A stretch of DNA of 64,000 bases, from the NCBI RefSeq assembly GCF_029873635.1, contig NC_080423.1:109385087-109449086 (forward strand), read 5' to 3'. Under the pieces are notes generated by a model. The model was not told where the DNA came from. It saw only the letters and a program-made list of their open reading frames with translations, and searched no databases. Source of the stretch: Malania oleifera (taxonomy: Eukaryota; Streptophyta; Magnoliopsida; Santalales; Ximeniaceae). Both the position numbers and the translations under genes were made by a program. Every line of letters begins with the position of its first letter. Position 1 is the first letter of the stretch. Below, piece by piece: positions 59,331-64,000 of the stretch.

Positions 59331-62300
59331 CCCCAATATTTTTGACTTTTTTCCTCCTGCCTGGACACACTATTTAAGTAATTGTTTTTTCTTTTCTGCC
59401 TTTCTAATTTCAACCGTGGGTAAAAAAATAGGGCTTGTTTGGTTTTAACTTTTAAGAGATGAATCTATTATTTTCTTGAAAATTAGAAAAAATATTATTT
59501 CTAATTCTAATTATCTAAATTAGCAAATAAAAAAATTTTCAAAAATAGGGTCAAATGTTTTTAATAATACATCTTTGTTTTCACATGTCTGTATTTTAAA
59601 TGTTAAGTATATGATAAATTAGTTCTATTTTTGTTTGATCACATATAAAAAAGATTTATTTATAATATATTTAAAATTTAAAAAATAGATACACGAGGTT
59701 TACCGTAAAATTTCCCGTTAAACAAGAGGTTCTTTAATAGTTGGGCAATTTCAAAAAGATGGTATGTCTCCTCGTACCTTTGAATATTATATTTAAATTT
59801 TTATAATTAGTTAATTATTTTATATTTATTTTTATATATAATATAATCTAATTTTTTAAATAGCATAGCCAAGCATGGATGATAATTTTTCTATCATGAC
59901 TATGCAGGATGGAAAATTAGAGTGGGAGCTCACGATGGTACCAAAATTGTGTAAATTTCTTGAAAACGATGCAGTTTTGGTGGTCCTTCTCCCTATCTCT
60001 TCGTTTTTTCCTGTTCTCCTTTCCCTCCTTTTCTTTTCCACCAAACAGAAACTTTGCATTGAATGGGGATTATAGGCCATTTTTATTCCAAAAGTCATTG
60101 GTTGCTACTACTAGGAAGGATCTCTAGGCTCACCTTTTCTTTTCAATCCTTAATTAAAAAATAAAAGAAACTCAATCAATATATATGTCCTTTTTTACCT
60201 TTCAATTCATTTATATATTTCCCGACTTCGCTCCCATTTTTCTCAAGAATTGCAAGTGTATACGCATTCAAAGTTCAACGACATTGAAGCCAAACTAGGC
60301 TGTTGATGATTAGATTAGCTTAATTAATTGAATTTGAAGCACGAATCTAATTATTGTATATTTTATTTTATATGGTCTATTATTAGTGGCTCTACGTGGA
60401 ATTTGTCGACATGTATTTAGGTCATCATTTAGCAACTATATATGATATTTATTAATATAAATTTCGTGTCAGTGATAAGACGAAATGACAAGAAAATTAT
60501 GTGTAAAACAAAACCGAATAGGATGATCTGATGTGGCTCCAGCTTGTCTGTTATTTATGAAGTGACGAGAACATGTCATACACATTTTCAGATGATAATC
60601 ACGGCTTATTTTTCATTAATCAGTGATTAGCTTTTAATTTCAAGCTTTAAAAGTCAAAATTTTACAGAAATATCAAAAGGGCAATTTTATTTTTTAGATT
60701 TTAATCGCTTTTAATCCTTGGAAACACGAGCCTATTGTGAAGCTATAGAAATTATTAAAAATATGAGTAAATATATTAGCTAAATTATAACTTTCGAAAA
60801 GGATAATTGATGGAATAATTGCCACAATTTAAGATTATGCAGATATAATTAAAATGCCAACATTGTCGTCAATACAAAAAATTTAAAAATTCAAAAATTA
60901 CATAAATTGCAACAAAAATGCTTGAGAAACTAATTTTCAAATTTAATTATTACTTTAAGTGAACGTAATTAAATCTAAACCACTAATTGAGGGGAATAAC
61001 ACGTGATTGTCATCCGTGAGCAAAGAGGAGGTGAAGCCACAAGAGGTAGGGCTGAAAGAGAATCCGGGATTTCCAAAAATAAAGGGAAATATAATTGCAA
61101 GATCTTGAACGGTGTGAGGACCTAGGATGCGATTTACTATATCTCATAGGGACAAGGATCACATGGCCTCTCGAGAGCGGTATAGTGTTAAAAAATACTT
61201 TCATCAGAAATTTGAAACACCTTAATCAACATCTCTTCAATTACATATACATTGTAGCATAGTATATGTACTCTATCCAAATTTTATCAGGAATTCGATT
61301 TGGACGTGCCTTTTGAATTGTCCAAATGACACCATGTCGGGAGAGGACGTGGCTAATCCACAGCTCTCCCCTGAATGAATCAAAGATTAGTGAGAATGCA
61401 AATCGAACTCAAGACTTCCTATTAGTAAGAAACATATGTCGATAAAGAACAAACACTAATATGTGATGATTTAGGACCACTTACAAATATTTCATAAAAA
61501 TTGAGGGAATTAATGTGGTGCATATTTGTCAATTTATTATATTAATAAATAAAATAAAATAAAATAAAGAGGGGGAGCGGGTGGGGTGAGGTGAGGGAGG
61601 GGAAACCTGTGCGCTGGACCTAAACCTTAGAAGCGTCTCGAAGCATTAAATTGCTGTTCCCAACGACGCCGTATCTTCCTCCTCCCCTAGTTCCTACTCC
61701 TACCTCATAATTAATACGAGGTGCCTCGAAAACGTGGAAAAACGGTCTCTTGGTTTCCAAACAGACCCCATGCTATTTGTATATATTTAATTACTTCAAT
61801 TAACATACATTGTACACATCAGTCGGCCCACCCTAACTTACGAAAACAAAAAGTAATTTTGTAGTACCAATTTTTCTAGGGGCTGTTTGGTCAAAGATTT
61901 TATTTGGGAAAGAAAAAAAAAAAGAAAAATAAGGAAGAATTATATTTTTGATATGAAATACAATTAAAAATAAAAATTTATTTTAATACAATTAAAAATT
62001 TTAAAATTTTAAATATTAATGATTTATAAAATAAAATTTTCACTCATATATTTGATATATTTTCCATTTTATCTCTCGGTTTCCTTCATAATCAAATATG
62101 AAAAATGTAGATTTCTTAATAATTATTTTCCATTTCCCTAATATATTTTGAGTTCCAAACTGTGATTAATCTACCTTAAAATTTGGTACAAAAAATAATG
62201 TTTTTTTTTAAATATAAATTTATTAAAAAAAATTTAAAATATCACATAGTTCCTTTGACAATTGATATATTTTTAGTTTTAAAATATTAAAAAATATGTA

Positions 62301-63139
62301 TATTATTAAAAATTAAAATATTTTCATTTTTATCTTAAAATCTGCTATTGAAAAATGACAATTAAAAATATTTAGAAAACAAAAGTATATTTTGTTGTGA
62401 CAGATTAAAATAAATATTGTAAACTTAAATACAGAATTTTAAAACGTTTTCTAATTTGTTGTATTTTAAGATTTGGAAAAAGAAAGGGCAGACTGTGCAG
62501 AATGTCCTGATATGGTAATTAATTATTTGGGGGCGAGTGAAGGAGCGCCTGCTGAGTGCTGACGAGTGATGCACCCAGTGAGTCAGCGAGGCAAGGACAG
62601 GGTTTGGGTACTTGGGCCTGCCACATGCACACCCATTAATTATAAAAACTCATTTGTATAATAAAGTGAGTTTGGCTATTTGAGTTATTGGTAAATCAAG
62701 TTATGGTTTTATAATACATTAATTATGAAAATTAATTGGCAATATTGATTTTTTTATAATTATGCTACGAATTTTATAGTATATAAATAAAATAATAGAT
62801 ATTTTGTGTAAAATATTAAATGTATAGCCTCCAAGAGTAGCTAAAATCTTAAACTCACTCTCTTAATTAAATAATTTACTGTATTAAAATATTTTATAAC
62901 AAATTTAAATATATTAATAGGAATTTAGGAAAGTAAACTTTTCATTCCAAATAGATTTTTTTTAAAAAAAAATTAGCTCCCCAAATCTTTTTTAATGAGA
63001 CTTAGACCTTATATTAAGTGTGTAACATATATATTATAAATAATTTTTTACGAGTTGAGTACCAGTATAGCTCACATTCAATTATGTACAAATTCACCTC
63101 TGAATAGATGAACAAATTCATTATCTTCGTGAATTAGTC
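59331..63139. other. AT-rich intergenic DNA
   Basis: No complete gene recognised. Open frames at 59856-60098 (minus), 59875-60075 (plus) and 61010-61204 (minus) lack domains. A G-rich stretch at about 61569-61605 and the GC-richer 61605-61700 stand out from the AT background but have no coding signal. Words such as GGGGCTGTTTGGTCAAAG (61879) and GGGCTTGTTTGGTTTTAAC (59431) resemble MITE ends, without paired ends that I could find. Confidence 0.55.
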
Positions 63140-63484
63140 GAGTGTATAATGTAACTGTCTTGGGTCCGATTTCAGTGAATTATATAAGTTAAAGATTTTG
63201 TAGTGCACATTGGATTTGGGACCGTGGCATGCTCTCTTGTCCAATCTCTGATACGAGTGTATAATGTAATTGTCTTGGGTCCGATTTCAGTGAATTATAT
63301 AAGTTAAAGATTTTGTAGTGCACATTGGATTTGGGACCGTGGCATGCTCGCTTGTCCAATCTCTGATACGAGTGTATAATGTAACTGTCTTGGGTCCGAT
63401 TTCAGTGAATTATATAAGTTAAAGATTTTGTAGTGCACATTGGATTTGGGACCGTGGCATGCTCTCTTGTCCAATCTCTGATAC
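63140..63484 (+). repeat. Near-perfect 115-bp tandem triplication
   Basis: Three head-to-tail units start at 63140, 63255 and 63370, each 115 bp, beginning GAGTGTATAATGTAA and ending CCAATCTCTGATAC. Unit 2 differs from the others at only two sites that I could see. The array has no open frame of note. Very recent expansion, or conversion keeping copies alike. Confidence 0.93.
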
Positions 63485-63882
63485 TATTGTCAAAGTGGTT
63501 TACACTTCTGAATAGGATTCATTCACATGATAGTACCCTCAAGATGGCTCTAATACAAATGCGTCAGTCTTGAACCCAACTCTAATAAGCTATTGTCCGC
63601 TTTGACCTATAGATTTTACAAGAACTTCAAATACTATTAATTTTTTTAAAAAAAAATAATATTAAGTGTATAATTTATAATATTTTTATAATTACGTTAA
63701 ACTTAATCACATTCGGATTTAATATCATATTTAGCTTAAAAATTGATAAATTTGAGTTTGTAATGGTTAAGTAGTACATAAATATCTCAAAAGCCAAAAC
63801 TGATTAGTAACAATTACATATAAGTGGTATTTTTGATATTTTTATAAATATATTTATCTAAATTTGTAATTATAAAAATGAT

Positions 63883-63885
<3 letters not shown>
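63485..63885. other. AT-rich intergenic DNA
   Basis: No gene or repeat recognised. Confidence 0.55.

Positions 63886-63938
<53 letters not shown>
63886..63938. repeat. TC microsatellite
   Basis: About 26 TC dinucleotides. Pyrimidine-rich runs of this kind are common in plant gene leaders, and a possible start codon follows 42 bp later. Confidence 0.9.
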
Positions 63939-63941
<3 letters not shown>

Positions 63942-63979
63942 TGCATCATCCATCATCATCAACACCACACAACGGCGCC

Positions 63980-64000
63980 ATGATGAGAGGTGAGAGTTTT
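63980..64000 (+). CDS. Possible first exon of a gene running off the window
   Basis: After the TC run, the context GGCGCC leads into ATGATGAGAG followed by GTGAGAGT, a good splice donor. This would give a very short first exon (MMR plus one base) with an intron leaving the window. The TC-rich leader supports it, but too little sequence is present to name a product. Confidence 0.25.

Overview
The window looks like a transposon-rich intergenic stretch of a woody or large-genome eudicot nuclear chromosome. It is AT-rich, full of nested LTR retrotransposon debris and microsatellites, and has only one clearly complete host gene. I could not name the species. The only well-supported host protein-coding gene is a five-exon heavy-metal-associated isoprenylated plant protein (HIPP7/FP3-like, two HMA domains, C-terminal CSVM prenylation box) at 57090-59144 on the + strand. 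The last 20 bases may hold the start of another + strand gene.

Layout. 1-1867: AT-rich DNA with a hAT-like MITE (383-881). 1868-19093: an old ~2.0 kb solo LTR (family H, minus, perfect 5-bp target duplication AAATA). It was invaded by a TRIM (2405-3069), a Tekay/Del-type solo LTR (3679-5766) and a Tekay/Del-type gypsy element with decayed gag-pol (5848-18276, minus), which itself holds two more solo LTRs (9730-12094 and 13754-15721). 19130-26145: an AT-rich ~2.5 kb direct duplication plus a third copy of an unidentified ~485 bp module. 26221-27430: a CACGTG-rich block that looks like an LTR remnant. 28276-28487: a tRNA-derived SINE. 30211-31432: a copia remnant with gag. 31985-33160: a second, partial family-H LTR. 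33298-35451: another Tekay-type solo LTR.

35554-47125 is a second nested stack: a Tekay-type LTR fragment holds a solo LTR (36125-44338), which holds a solo LTR in opposite orientation (37467-43523), which holds a 4,046-bp hAT transposon (37581-41626) with a perfect 8-bp target duplication. Next to it is a copia-type LTR (44690-47125) carrying one more Tekay-type solo LTR (44697-46815). 48925-51355: a ~1 kb tandem duplication with a hAT-like MITE. 51910-52630: a Cassandra TRIM whose LTRs contain 5S-rRNA-like sequence. 54190-55059: a gypsy LTR remnant. 56123-56575 and 63140-63484: two unrelated tandem arrays, both with a 115-bp period.

How things fit together. Every Tekay-type LTR of the family shares one plan: an array of TTCGTCGACGAA palindromes, usually a TATA box, a CT/GA microsatellite, a ~30-bp minisatellite, and two short conserved blocks. 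The unrelated H family carries a parallel array of CGGTCGACCG palindromes upstream of its TATA box. This convergent promoter architecture is the most interesting signal I found. All coordinates, target duplications and splice junctions were read by eye; no alignments or database searches were run.
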